DNA of 64,000 bases from Eucalyptus grandis (taxonomy: Eukaryota; Streptophyta; Magnoliopsida; Myrtales; Myrtaceae). The notes beneath the pieces are model-generated. The model was not told the DNA's origin. It did no database searches and saw only the letters and a list, made by a program, of their open reading frames with translations. Where the stretch lies: the NCBI RefSeq assembly GCF_016545825.1, contig NC_052613.1:54976112-55040111 (forward strand), written 5' to 3'. A program made the translations under genes and the position numbers. Shown piece after piece: positions 44,001-56,153 of the stretch. Each line of letters opens with the position of its first letter. Within the stretch, counting starts at the first letter, position 1.

Positions 44001-45880
44001 ATAAATGTGCAGCAACATACTTTCCCAGATGATAGAATTAACACTAATTTTCGGCTGCGTGTGATGCATGGAAGCAGATCATTTTTCCTCATAACAAATG
44101 GTTTGACCTTTGAGTATCTCTATGCTGAGAATATTTGGTTTTGGCTGCGACATGACCACCCAACAGCAATGAAAGGTGCACTAGGGAATTACAATGGGAG
44201 TCTATTTCTTGTTGACATTTACAAGAGTTTGCTGATGAGAGAGAGAAGCAGCAACGAGCTCACATGGGTGAATTGCACAGCTATGAGGAGAGGAAGGCAA
44301 GTTATAGCAGGTCCTCCATGGGACGGTATACCAGGCAGAGAAATTAGACTCGCAGTAGATGATGCCCTCTTCTTCGTGAGCAAAAGTGGAAGATTGATGC
44401 AATTCACAGTGAGTAGTCCACATCCAACTAGAATGCCTTTTACCTATAGGTCAGTTAATTTTATGTCTTAATTTGCTCAAATGAGAATGACAATTGAGAT
44501 TCAATTCTTTCAGAATAATCAAAGATTTTCTCATGCATCCTTGTCAGTTCACATATTCCATCAAGTGGCAGAGGATTCTTACAAACACGGTTGGGCAGTC
44601 AGCACAAAAGAATTACTTGTTGACAAGAATTTCTGTCAAAATTGAAAACGCTCCACAATGTTGCTTCAATTTTCAAATTGCTAGATGTTCCGCAACAGAA
44701 CAAAGATGGATATAGATATTGTCCCCTGTTGATTTTACATTGCTCTAACTTGCCTAAGACAAATTATCGCAATGAACTACTCGACTATTTTTGCAGGTTT
44801 TCATGAGGAAGTTTAAATGGAAAGATTGTCGCCACCCTCCAAATACCAAGGTCTCGTGTATCATAGATCAGGAACTATTCAGAAGAAATATAGTATTCGT
44901 TGTTGGCACAGATGGAAGACTATATCAGTACAACAAAGTAACAGAGTTGTGGCATGAGCATTACCAATCCCGGCACTTGCTCTTATCTAGGTCGCCTGGA
45001 ACTGTGATGCGTCCATCCTCACTATCCTTAGAAGGTTCCATTTTTATTCTTTCTAGAGACGGGGGACTAGTGGAATATCAATGGAGCACAGCTGATGGGT
45101 GGAATTGGGTGGAACATGGAACACCGCATAAAGCCGTCACATTGGTAAGTCCACCGGGTCCTTGCTTTGAGAGTAATCAATTATTCGTGATCGGGTCAGA
45201 CGGAGAAGTATATCTGAGGTACACGGAAGAGAGAGCATGGAAATGGAAAAGCTTTGGTCACCCATACATAGGAAACACGGCCTCCAAGGACCAGAGAGAG
45301 ACGAAAGTAAGTGGCATAAATGATGCAGTTTGTGTACCTGAAGATGCTAATGCTGGAGTTGAGAAGGAACTGACACAATTCGATGACCTCAACAGGAACT
45401 GTGACACAAAGGTTAGTTCATGCGTCGCTGTCATGTCTTGCTTGGACACCAAGTTTTGTCGAAACTCACCCTTTGTGATTCAAAATGCAGGTCGCCCCGA
45501 CAAGGCCAATTCCATTTTCTGATGACTCGGTGATCTTTGAGCTGAAAGACGGAAGGGTGAGCCACTATTGCCTTACGATTACAAAACATGACAGTGTCAC
45601 CCATGATTTACATACATGAACGTCTAGAGTACATCTCAAAAACTGAACATTAAATCAATGACTAGAATGGCTAAGCCTCTATAACCTTAGAGCATGATAC
45701 CTGTGAATTGAAAAAACATAAGCAGAATCACTGTTAACCAATATTGCTCCTCGCATGATGTTTCTGTGGCAGTTGGCAGAGATGCGACAACTAGGAGAAG
45801 CGGATTGGGCATGGTCACGTATTATAGGGACGCCAACGAGCTTATGTGGGTTGAACTACTGGACTGCTATGGCATCATGA
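41024..45880 (+). CDS. Secreted protein with beta-propeller-like repeats, function unknown
   Basis: Exons are 41024-41599, 41926-42056, 42183-42245, 42384-42473, 42701-42866, 43220-43409, 43588-44408, 44797-45411, 45491-45556 and 45773-45880. They sum to exactly 942 codons with stop (941 aa). The N-terminus is a clear signal peptide (MGAVRTVLLFLLSLAVWSG). The rest shows recurring blocks of the form 'hydrophobic strand, D/S-G, LhEY/YxY, W', for example WITGESGSIYERFWNG, VYFCTKNGALLELS, FVVGTDGRLYQYN, FILSRDGGLVEYQWS and LFVIGSDGEVYLRY, often followed by W-x-W-x-x-H/F-G-x-P. This resembles tectonin or fucolectin-type propellers (inference from pattern). I do not recognise a named gene. There is no clear C-terminal membrane segment. 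Likely apoplast or endomembrane lumen. Confidence 0.8.
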
Positions 45881-47456
45881 CTGTAAATACCACCTTCAAA
45901 TTTCGAAGCAATAATGCAGAAGCACGAGAGCTTGCCATGATGTGCATTATCAGTTCAAAATGGTGTCACCACTTCTTATTTGCTGATGCCTAGTGTCCTA
46001 GTATAGTTGGCCCATTATGCTTCCTCTCTTCTTCTTTTCTTTGGCTATCTTCTTCTTCCTTTTTGTTGGGAAATGACGCTACATCTCTTAGAACATTTCC
46101 AGCACGAATGGTGATCACAGGCTCACGTCATTCGTATGCGGTTGTAAATTAAACAAATAGCGAACTACCTGTAGTGTAAATCATAGTTAATTTCATATAA
46201 AAGATAGATATTACTGTATATCCTTCCCATTGGTGATTTCTAGATCATAGTATAAGAACGCCAATGAAAATAAGATCGCAATTTATATTTTTTTTTTAAG
46301 AAAAGAAAACACAGATATGCAAACAGTATAATTATAATGGTAGTCTTGCCAAGTTCCTATGTTTGACGGCAAGTACAAGAGTCTAATTAGTTAGTTTCTC
46401 CCTTCTTCTCCTTTCTCTGGCTTTCTATCTTTATCTTGCGGTTTCCTTAGCTAATCCTGATGTTCTCATACTATACCTGTATACATGTGGCATACTTTTA
46501 CTGAGTCTTGCTTATAAGCCGACATATTGTTTAACGTGGGTATAAATTATATGAATACCCCAAGGATTGTATTTCAGTTCATAAACAAAATCACATCTGG
46601 GCATCCTTGCCATTGGTTAACCAGTGCCAAAGTAATTAGGATATATAAGAAAGCGGAAGAATATGTGGTTATGAGGTGAATCGTATTGGCCAGTCACACC
46701 AAAGTGGCGCTTGCTTGTTCCAATTCGATGGAATTTGAAGAAGGAAGATTCATGCCATTGCCCAAGGGTGAAGAACCCTAGGTTTATCCGGTGGAAGCAG
46801 CGGGGGCTTTGCTGCTGGTTATACAAAGCCTATACAGAATACAGTTTCCGAGTTCTTGAAAACCATGGCGAGAGAGCGAGTGGAGATCTTGTAGTTTCGC
46901 TTTAATCTTGACTGCCTCTTTTCATCTATCACTTTTAGGTGAAAAACAAATTTTCTATGTTCTCTTGTTTAGCTGAAGTATGGACTGGTTTATGGATCTA
47001 TATTCAGAAAAGGCGAAGATAAAGGTCAGTGTCTGGTATGGTTGCAATTGTAGAAAATCCTGCAGACTCTAAATTATTTTTCTTATGAGCTCCAAATTAG
47101 ATTGCGATCATGCTTCATTACTCTGACTAGTGACAGGTCTATAAAGACTGGATTATCACCTTATCAAGCAGCTGGAGGATTCAGTCTCTTGTGACTGCTC
47201 GATGCTTGGAGATCACTGTTTGTAGATAGCAGACATACTTTCCCTATTCTTTGCGAGTTATTTTTCTTGGAGGGGATTCGTGGTTTGTACTGGGAATATC
47301 AAAATGTAAACGTTGACCTATCTGTCTCGTAATGGTACACAGTTCCCTTTTCTTATTTGCTTATTATTCGAAATCATACCCAGCTACATTTTCCAGTGGA
47401 TGAGCAGAGAAGCACCTTATTACAATTATAAGTATAGCCTCACGTGGTTTTTTCTC
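45881..47456. other. Intergenic between convergent genes, no gene recognised
   Basis: Sequence after the stop at 45880 includes C/T-rich and AT-rich 3' UTR-like DNA. Phrases around 46020-46240 (CTCTTCTTCTTTTCTTTGGCT, split by changes; CCATTGGTGA) partly recur at 46395-46620, suggesting an old duplication of about 375 bp. Small ORFs near 46711-46905 have no motif. Confidence 0.4.
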
Positions 47457-48743
47457 TCAAGCGAAAGAGATTTGGTATTTGGGTTGCTTGCTGGGAGTGA
47501 AGAGTCCAAAATGCTGCTCAATCCCGGCAGCTTTTAGGTTCTCGTCGAACATGGCGAATAAGTATGCCTCGATGGCCTGGCCAGCTTTCTTGGGCGTGCC
47601 TTGCTTCACATGGCTGATCAAATTTGCATAGTAAGTGCCTGCATTGTCTGGTGAAGCTGCAGTGCCTCCTTCTGATGGCCATCCACTCTCTGATACGACA
47701 ATTGCCAAACTTGATCCACCAGATTTTTCCAAGGCGGAGTAGAGGGAGTCCACCAATGCATCGAACAGGTTTTGGTACTGATATGCACCATCCGTTACCA
47801 CCACTCCTGGTGATGTAAAGAGAGCATAGGCAAGATCAATGCTCTGCATATTCTGTACGTAGCTGAAGTAGGGGTAGATGTTGGCCAGGAGCGGTGAGCC
47901 GTTATTGACCAAGAAGCTTATTATGGGGCTTATGAATTGATTTGCAGCGTCACTGAATGCCCCGCTCGATGGGGGGTAGGATACGCCTAGCAGACTCGTG
48001 TCAATTGCCGTGGAGACCTTGATCTGGCCCTGCAAATTGGCGGATGCGAGGGCGTTTTGGATGTTCTGCATTGCGGGGAGGACATATTGGGCTTTTGTAT
48101 CGCCCGGGGGGACTTCATTCCCGACCGCAATGTACTTGATTTTGACATCGGACGAGAATGCTACAACATTGTTTTGGACCCAGTTGGATGCTGCGGCGGG
48201 GTCAGTTAGGGCCTGGAGGTTGTCATTAAGAACGCCAAGGATGAGTTCGATGTTGGATCCTTTCAGGGCCTGGAGAGTAGCTTGGTCTGGATCGTAAATC
48301 CTCATCCTTCCGATGCTGTTTGCCTTGTATAGCTCGATCACTTCTGCTTGACTAGGCAGATTGTCGCCATTTCGTCCATAGCAGACGCCTATGGATTGCG
48401 CACCTGAATTGGAAATGAAATGATGCAGCGATGAAAGGAGAACCCGACGTTTTTTACAGTTTCACGAGCAATCAAACAGTTGAGCGCAGTTAGCAACTGA
48501 ATTTGTTTCTACTCTAGTGTTCGATAGGAGCATCTACTCCAATCAATCTATCAATCACCATCTAGATTTAGACATGTCCTGGATACGCTTGGTCGATACC
48601 TTGGGTTCAAAGAAAACATCTGTTCTCATTACAGAATGATACATGCTAACGGAAAAGTAGAAGAAGGAACCTGTCAGTTCTGTTCCCGCTAGTAGCAGGC
48701 CGAGAGCGAGCATTAGCGAAGCCATAACAATCTTGTTACTCAT
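47457..48743 (-). CDS. Glucan endo-1,3-beta-glucosidase (GH17)
   Basis: Exons are 48743-48671 and 48403-47457, giving 339 aa. It hydrolyses beta-1,3-glucans such as callose and fungal walls (PR-2 type). A signal peptide ([19 protein letters not shown]) is split from the mature start [16 protein letters not shown] by the single intron, a position usual in this family. GH17 landmarks are [17 protein letters not shown] with the acid/base Glu, [10 protein letters not shown], and [12 protein letters not shown] with the nucleophile Glu. The end ([17 protein letters not shown]) has no X8/CBM43 module or GPI tail and no vacuolar extension, so an extracellular basic form is likely (inference). All key residues are present. 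Confidence 0.93.
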
Positions 48744-48835
48744 TTTGTCGAAACGACTATGAGAAAAACTAAGGGAACTGAGCTGAACCCCAGATGCTGA
48801 TCTCCAATGATGTTCAGCATATGGACCTAAACCAA

Positions 48836-48847
48836 CTATTTATATGG
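48836..48847 (-). promoter_or_regulatory. TATA box of the glucanase gene
   Basis: The minus strand reads CCATATAAATAG, about 95 bases upstream of the ATG at 48743. This is a normal spacing for a plant TATA box with a leader of about 60 bases. Confidence 0.65.
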
Positions 48848-49272
48848 AATTCGATGGCCTAAAATTTGAATATGAAGAGCTTACTAGTCCAAGATGGTCA
48901 GCAGCCGACTTCTTGCGGCGTCAATCACTCAATGAGATGTAACGTAGCACGACCAGTTCCTTGGATGTTCATGAAGCAGGATGGACGCCCAGTGAAATCG
49001 TGACAAGAAGCCAATGCTTCCCGAATTGCGTGGCCACGTACATGTTCTCGCGTATCGCCATAACTGGCGGGAGAATTTTCTATGGCGGAGACGTGCCCTT
49101 GCTTGCTTCTTCTCCTCTCTCGTCCACCTCGGACTGCTAAGGATGCCGGTCCAACATGCCTATCCTAAATACTGAATGACTCCAACAAAAATCAGTGACC
49201 GGACTTTTATTAAATTGTTTGGTTGAATGACTCGCTTACGATTTCCAAGATTGTTAAGCACGGCATACAGCC

Positions 49273-49396
49273 CTATTCAAAGCAAGTATCCCCCAAGAAC
49301 ACGGCACGACTGAAGCGTTGTTGGTTTTGGCCATGCTTTCTATTCTCAAGAGAACTTCAGTCGTGCCGTGTTCTTGGGGATACTTGTTTTGAATAG
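49273..49396. repeat. Near-perfect 43-bp inverted repeat, candidate small-RNA hairpin
   Basis: The arms are 49273-49315 and 49355-49396. They are complementary except for one mismatch and one bulged C. The loop is 39 bases. Fold size (about 124 nt) and long perfect stem fit a young MIRNA locus or siRNA hairpin. No TSD or transposon ends are seen. No known miRNA sequence is recognised. Confidence 0.75.
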
Positions 49397-49810
49397 ATAC
49401 TTGTCAATCGCCAAGTTTTTCCAATATTCACAATTTCTCCAAATGGTTCATAAACGTTTTCTCGGAAAATATTTTCCACGAAACGAACGAAACCTTAAAC
49501 TTAAGGGGTCGAATGAGATCTTTAGGAACAATCCCAATTCACAAATATCTTCTCTTCTTTTTGTAGGAAATTGACTCGAGAAAAGTGCCTAGGACAAGCT
49601 CGAAAGATGGAACAACATTCTATTTGTGGTCCAACCCTACGAGCTGTTTGGAGAAATTGCACTTTGTTACCATGCTCAAAACAATTAAGTGAAAATTCAC
49701 CCAACAATGACAAATGAAAGGTAAAACTTGACAGTTGCAGTGATCATTAGTGACATTGACCGAAAATGCGAAGATAATTGCTAGTCCCAAGAAAGCGTTT
49801 ATGAGATACT

Positions 49811-49890
49811 AACGAATAAGATGTTGATTTAACTAAGTGCCGCATCACATAACGAATAAGATGTTGATTTAACTAAGTGCCGCATCACAT
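49811..49890 (+). repeat. Perfect 40-bp tandem duplication
   Basis: AACGAATAAGATGTTGATTT and the next 20 bases (49811-49850) are repeated without a change at 49851-49890. It is a very recent slippage or repair duplication, or a collapsed assembly join. Confidence 0.9.
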
Positions 49891-50879
49891 AAGATATTTG
49901 GCCACATTTCATGAGGACACGGGGTAAGAATAATGTCATAGGGGGAAGATCTTCTATCTGAGCAGTTTTGTTACTTTGTTACTCTGTAGCTCGCTAACTT
50001 CGTTAGCTCGTGTGAGATGTCTATGAAAGAGAGAATGGGACTTTCTTATGAGCCTTATTGACTTGCCTGTGTGAAGCCTTTTCTATACTTACGCTACATG
50101 GGCTTCCAAACCGGCACCTCCTTCTCTGGCTAACAGCCTGCTTAGCTGCCCATCAGCTGGTGTGAGAATCGGGGTACTAATCCATAATACTCAGATCAAG
50201 CTGACCCAACCCAAACCGAAATTTTCATGAGCGTATGGGCTAAGAGTAGTGCCACCACTGTAGAGGCCCATGTCACAAGGAGAGAGATCAACATCCAGCA
50301 CCGAAAAAGATTAAGGGGCAGATTAAATTAGATCTTTCTTGACGAGTACCTTCAAAACCCACCAAATCAAAACTTTATAACCCACGATATTACCCCCTAA
50401 TCGTAGTTAACCCTAGGTGCACAACGCATTGGCCAGTGCTACTGAAGGAAATTCTAGATAGATGTTTGGATCTAGACCCTTTTCAGTAAATTCAAGCTAT
50501 TATTTAGGCCATGTAATCTTAATTTTGCCTAAACACAAAATAAAAATGTCCAAAGCAAATTACACATCCATGGGTGACGAGGAGAAACAGCATAAACTCA
50601 CTAGTTTCGAGGCAATTACTGAATCTAAACACAGCAGGAAAAATTATAACTAAGTACCGGATGCGAAAAATGTGCACTTTTCTTTCGGCATGTGACAATG
50701 AAATGTAATTCATAATTAACTTATGTGAGAAAATGCTTTGTTAAGGGTACATTTCAGCAAAACCCTAATAAAAATCATGTAATTATCACGTATAAGATCA
50801 AAGTATGGAGATAATCCGATGTATAATTTGCAATAATTATGTAACCGAGTCTTTCTTTTAGCACATGGCCAACGTTCTC
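49891..50879. other. Intergenic, no gene recognised
   Basis: It is AT-rich spacer with only short ORFs and no recognisable motif. Confidence 0.5.
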
Positions 50880-51720
50880 ACGCTCGGTCCGTCCAATGCG
50901 GCGACAAAGCTCATTCCATGCGAACCCGACAGATCCAGCTCCACGTGAGGGTCAAAAATAAAGAGCTTCGATTTTCAACGGGCAGGAGACGTCGCGTTCA
51001 TCTGACTTGTCAATCGTCGCACGTTTTCTCAGTCAGGAAAGCGACGTGGCAGCCGCGCGATTCGTCTTCGGTTTGGCCACAGCGAACGCGACCGTTGAGT
51101 ATCGACGACAGAGAATTTCAATCGATCACGCAGTTTTTTTGTCCTTTTTATGGAACTGTCGCGGCACTCGTCTTTCGCGACTGGCTGTCGTCGTCGCGTC
51201 CGTCGCGGCGGGAAATGCACCAGAGCTCGCCGAAAGCCCATGCTCCCGATCTGCTTCTCGGCCCATCTACCGAACCGTACCGTCGCGTTCGAGATCGAGC
51301 CCCCCAAGCCGGGGGCGGGTGACGTGACGCCCACGTGCGCGCCCCGTCACGTGATCGCATGATGTCTGTCGAGAGAGGATTTCCAGCTCTCGCTCCGCAC
51401 GCGGAAAAACGTGGCTGATTCAACGCGCTCGCAGAGACAGGGACAGAGAGAATTGGGGGTCCTCCCCTGTGCTGTTAAAACGGCCGACCTGGTTCGGGGA
51501 CAGTATAATGGCGAGCACAAACGGGAGGGGCGCGGGCCCCATCGAATCGCCAGATCCTCGGCTGTAAGATCGGAGATCCGACACGTGTCGGCCCCCGTTT
51601 GGCCGGCCCCGCCCAGCTGTACGCCTCCAACCGACAGAGTGCGCCCCCGGTGCACCGCGGTAGCTGGCGCGTGAGCTTACCCCCGCCCCGTTGTCTGTTT
51701 TCCTCGGTTTTGCTTTCTTG
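50880..51720. promoter_or_regulatory. GC-rich block with clustered CACGTG boxes
   Basis: Base composition rises sharply against both flanks. CACGTG occurs at 50942-50947, 51332-51337, 51348-51353 (inside TCACGTGA) and 51582-51587, with a TGACGTGAC at 51320-51328. ORFs on both strands look like composition artefacts. It may be a promoter or enhancer for bZIP/bHLH factors, or the 5' end of an unrecognised gene. I see no downstream coding exon. Confidence 0.35.
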
Positions 51721-52199
51721 GTTGCGATGAGTGAGAGGTAGTTAAAAATGGCAGCATGATTTGCTCGCGATAGGTCTAGCTGTTCGCTCATGACCTTATC
51801 TGATAAGATAATAAAAAGTCAAAACATTCTCATGACACGAGTGCCTCAAGATATAGGCCGTGACTTTTTTCCTAGAAAAAGTAAGTTGAGACCCGTACCA
51901 TATTTGACTGTTAATTTTCCTTCGTGCAATTTGTATCATTCTATGCAGACCCAACAAAGAAAATTCCGTATCATTCGGCGGGAAGGGAACGAGGGAGGCT
52001 CGGGCAAAGCAAGAGCAACTAGGCCTTCCTCAGGACCCCCGCAAGGGCCGCCGGTAGAGGAGGCAGTATGGCCCTTGCACTCAGTCCATTTGTTTTTCTT
52101 TTCTTATTTTGTTTTTTTTTTTTTTCAGTTTCATTGATAAATAAATTATTACCATGATTGTAATGATTGTCCCTCGTATTCCAAGTCAAAATTATTGCG

Positions 52200-52960
52200 C
52201 GACACTTTAAGATATTATATAATGTCTTGCCAATACATACAACTCTTTATCGTACTAGAAGCCAAAAGTTGGGTGCTTTTCTTTATTTATGTTTTGCCGA
52301 CGCATATGACATTTAGCCATACTTAATGCCAAAATCTCCGTCTTATTATCTCTCAATGTTATATGACGTTTTACCAAAACGTACAACTTTGTGTCATTTT
52401 TAAGACTAATCATATACTTTTTGAAAAATATTATGTGACGCTTCGCTTAGTTGCTTGAATCGTACTTAAGGCCAAAACTCCCTTACTTTCTTTTTAAATA
52501 TCATGAGTTATCTTGTCAAAATGGATAACTCCCTATCGTATTGAAGACCAATCATGGTCACACAATATTTTAACAAGGTGCATGCAATTTTAGTTTCACT
52601 AAAAGTCAAAACCCTCCTAAATTATTTTTAAATTTGAGAATATGTTATTGTAAAATGAGTACCAATTTATATCGTACTGCCATAAATTAGAAACTTTCTT
52701 CTGCGAAAGTTGCATAACGCAATTTTTTAATATGACATTTTGTAGATGCGCACCACTTTGTGTCCTATTGTTGTAAATTAGGAATTTTCTTTTTAACATG
52801 AATGTACCATGTCTTGTCATATTTGAGACCAAAGTTATAGCATACCATTTTTAAATATAACGTGACATTATGACAAAGTTGTTTGTCGTTTTATAGTACG
52901 GTCATAAATCGAAAACTTTTTGTATACTCATAGAGCAATTTGTTTTGCTCAAGGCAAAAA
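52200..52960 (+). repeat. Degenerate tandem array, units about 65-120 bp
   Basis: About eight loose copies of the pattern TATNATGTGACNTTTTG...ACGTACAACTTTGTGTCGTA..AAGNCCAAAA succeed one another. Copies start near 52205, 52357, 52424, 52490, 52565, 52620, 52725 and 52845. All are AT-rich and non-coding. It is probably an old satellite or decayed MITE cluster. Confidence 0.55.
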
Positions 52961-55900
52961 GAGTCATAAGACAATTTTCAACTTAAAGCCTTAGTATGAC
53001 GTATGGTAATTTGGCCAATCGTGATTCTTCTCGTGCACAATCATATGATGGTATGTCATACTAAAGAAAGAAATCAGATGTACTCTAGTTTTACTACTAT
53101 ATGAGGACAAGACACTTGGTCATAGATTAGGCCAAGTGTGTCATACAAAATTCCTTAGCTGTCTAAACATATAAATGTTGGATAAATCACTAGGAATTGT
53201 CCTAGTAGCCATCATTTTCACATTGAATGGAAAGGTTGGGAGTTTGATTTTCTGCCTTCTCAAGAGTGTAGGTACGATTAGTTTCAAATGTGTGGTTCGA
53301 TTTCTACACTTTGCAAATAAGTATGATAAAAGTCTCTTAGTATATCAATAGTTAGAACAGGATAAACAAAAATAAATAAATAAGTGCTCAATAGATTGGC
53401 TATTAATGGCTGCCCTTTTTGGTTGTACCATAACATAATTTATGCTACACAATCTCATATTTAATCTAAGTTGATCAAGGAGGGAGAAATAGATTTTTGA
53501 TTGGTATAATTGCTAGCGACACTAACGAACTTGCCCCATGATGAAGATCATGAAAAAACTCATTCCCAATCGATAATGGGTTCTGGTGATCTTATCGGAC
53601 TCGAGATCTGGAACGGAGGCTAAACATTTCAAGATACCAATCCATATTTATGGATCGTCTCAATCGCCCCCTCGTGGTCGCCCATCATGGGGGTGAAGGA
53701 AACTTAGGAAAGTCGCGAGCCGCTAAAAAAAAGTCGCGAGCGATAATAGAGCGAGACGATTCGCCGAAGCTTTGGCTCCTTTCGGTCGGCCAATCCCGTG
53801 CCTCGGGCTCTCATGTGGATGGCCCCGAAAAGCGGCCCCCCACTTCCGGTCAATTTCGGCCTCACAACTGTTCGAGTCTTTTCGAGAGAAAGGTTTTTTG
53901 GGGAGGGGGAAAAAGAATGGCTCTTCTTCGTGCGTTGCCAAAACGATTTCAACCAATCGAGAAATTTATTTTATTTATTTAATTTCTTTTTTTGGTGGAA
54001 AAAGCTCTCTCGGGACAGTGATATCTCGGGAGGGAGAGATAAACCGGCCCATCAAGATCTGCACTTTTTGGTCGGCAGGGTTTGTCCAATCGAATCGTCC
54101 CTAATCTTGACCTGAGGCCCTCCCTTTTTCATGCTCTCGAGTTTTTTCTTTTTCTCTTCCCCATTTTTCAATGATGAATTCTCTCCCGATCGCCTACATG
54201 CAATAGCGTTCCATGTTGGAGGGCGAGGAATTACCTTTTTGACCCTCGATCAAGTCCCTTGATTTTTTTTTTTTATATGTTTTTCGGTCGAGTTGCTTGA
54301 ACTTCCTCGACTGAGTTTCTCGAGTTCCTTTATTTGGATTCCAATGGAGTAAAAATGACGTGCTTGATGAACGCCATAATGTGCGATCAATTTGGACCGA
54401 TCAAAGTGCAATTACATTACTCCGACACAATTATCCGACCATTGCATGAAAAGGTCTTCATAGCATATTAACCACCTTTTTTCCTCCATATTCAAGCCCT
54501 CGAGGAGCAAGATTAAGTAGCGGAACTTTACTAGAAAAGGAATTGCGTGGGGATACGACGGATGCTTGACCATGAATCTGATGGAGGATCTTATTTTATT
54601 TACTTTGGCCAGTGTTCAACCTTTTGATAAAAGTGGAGACGTCAAGCACGAGTCGTCATCTGTAATCGTCACTAGCTCCATGTAGCAGCAGCACTTCTGG
54701 GGGGCACCGCGGATTGGCCATTGGCCATAGATCAAAGTTGGGGCACACTCATATATTTAATCAAAATAGATTCCTATGGGCGAACGAGCGTGGCACGTCA
54801 CGTCGTTTTGCACTATGTTCATCGTGGGCCATGACCTAGATTGACCATATCACTGGACATCAACCTTATTTTAACTGATTAATTGTTGTCCTTTCTTTCG
54901 AATTATTTCATTGCTTGGATCAATATCGAATCGAATTTTCCTTTATGGAAAAAGAAGTAGGTTCATCATTGCTTCGAGAACAACGCAGGCAACTTAGTTG
55001 ACTGCCGTTAGGTTTGAATCGATCTTGCCGGGTTTGGTTTGGCATGAAATTAAATTATTATGCGAACCAAAGACTGGAATTTGATTATCTAGCAATATGT
55101 GTTATTGGGATTTCGTCACCATCATGATTCTATTTATCGACATGAAAATCTCGAGAAAAATAAAGTTTTAGCACTTCTTCATGGACCCACCCAAGCCCTT
55201 GGGCCTCTTGGGTCGGTTGGGGAACTCGATGCCCTGGTACTGGGGGACCCCAACATCCGGGTACCGGGACCTCGGGCAGGCAGGCTCGGGACCCTGGCGC
55301 CGGTGTAAATTCGAATTCTCGCTTTTTCACCATACAATTTACACGCCCTCGGCAGGCGGCATGATTGCCTGCCCGAAAGAGGCTCAACAAAGAGATCTCA
55401 TCAAAGATCGATGAGAACCGACATTTGACCGTGCGCTCTGAACAAAAACCTCGTGAGAAAATGGAGAGGATCGCGGTGGCCAAGGTTGGTACCACCGAGG
55501 CTCCCGAGTGGGTGGTGCGGGGGAGCTTTCCCATGTGCCTTTTTCCTGGTTTTGGAGAAGCGAGAAAACACAGCTGGAGTTTTAGCGGAGGACAGCTGGC
55601 GGATGTACGGCGGCGGATACGCAGGACCCGTCGCCGTTCGTCCGCTAATGCTCAGTCCCAGTCAGGACTCAGTAGTCCCTGCTCCCCTCCTCTTTGTTTA
55701 TACGGAAAATAGCAAAATGCCACCGAATCCCCAAAAGCCAAAGGACCATTGCTGACTCCTCCCCACTCTTTCCCCACTTTCCCTCTTTTGCCCCCCTGCC
55801 TCCCCTGAAATCGCGATCCCACCACTCGTTCCGCGTTCTTACAGGCCGAAGGGCGTGTCCACAGGAGTTCGTTACTTGTCTTCTTTTCCTACCATCTCGT

Positions 55901-56150
55901 TTGAAAAATGCAACGAGGCGGCTCGGTCCCACGTGGAATTCAGAAGAAATTTTATTTAGTCTTGACCGGTCGAGATGGAGATCGGGTCCTCCATGCCGCC
56001 TGCGCTTCGAATTTATTACTCGCTTTAAGAGTCCGATTATATGTCATTTTCCCGCATGGTGCATGGATGCCCCGATTTTATTTTTATACCGAGATCACTT
56101 AGGAATTGCATCGAATATCAAGCTGCTAAAGGGGACCGATGATCTCCTTA
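52961..56150. other. Gene-poor region with two moderately GC-rich patches
   Basis: ORFs at 53650-54110 and 55130-55930 overlap in several frames on both strands and carry no domain motif. 55190-55310 is rich in GGGACC/GGGTCC-type words. I cannot support a gene here. Confidence 0.45.
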
Positions 56151-56153
56151 TCA

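Noticed and set aside
51007..51791. Overlapping ORFs of 90-134 codons on both strands
   Set aside because: They overlap in four frames in a GC-rich block. None has a recognisable motif or a spliceable continuation.
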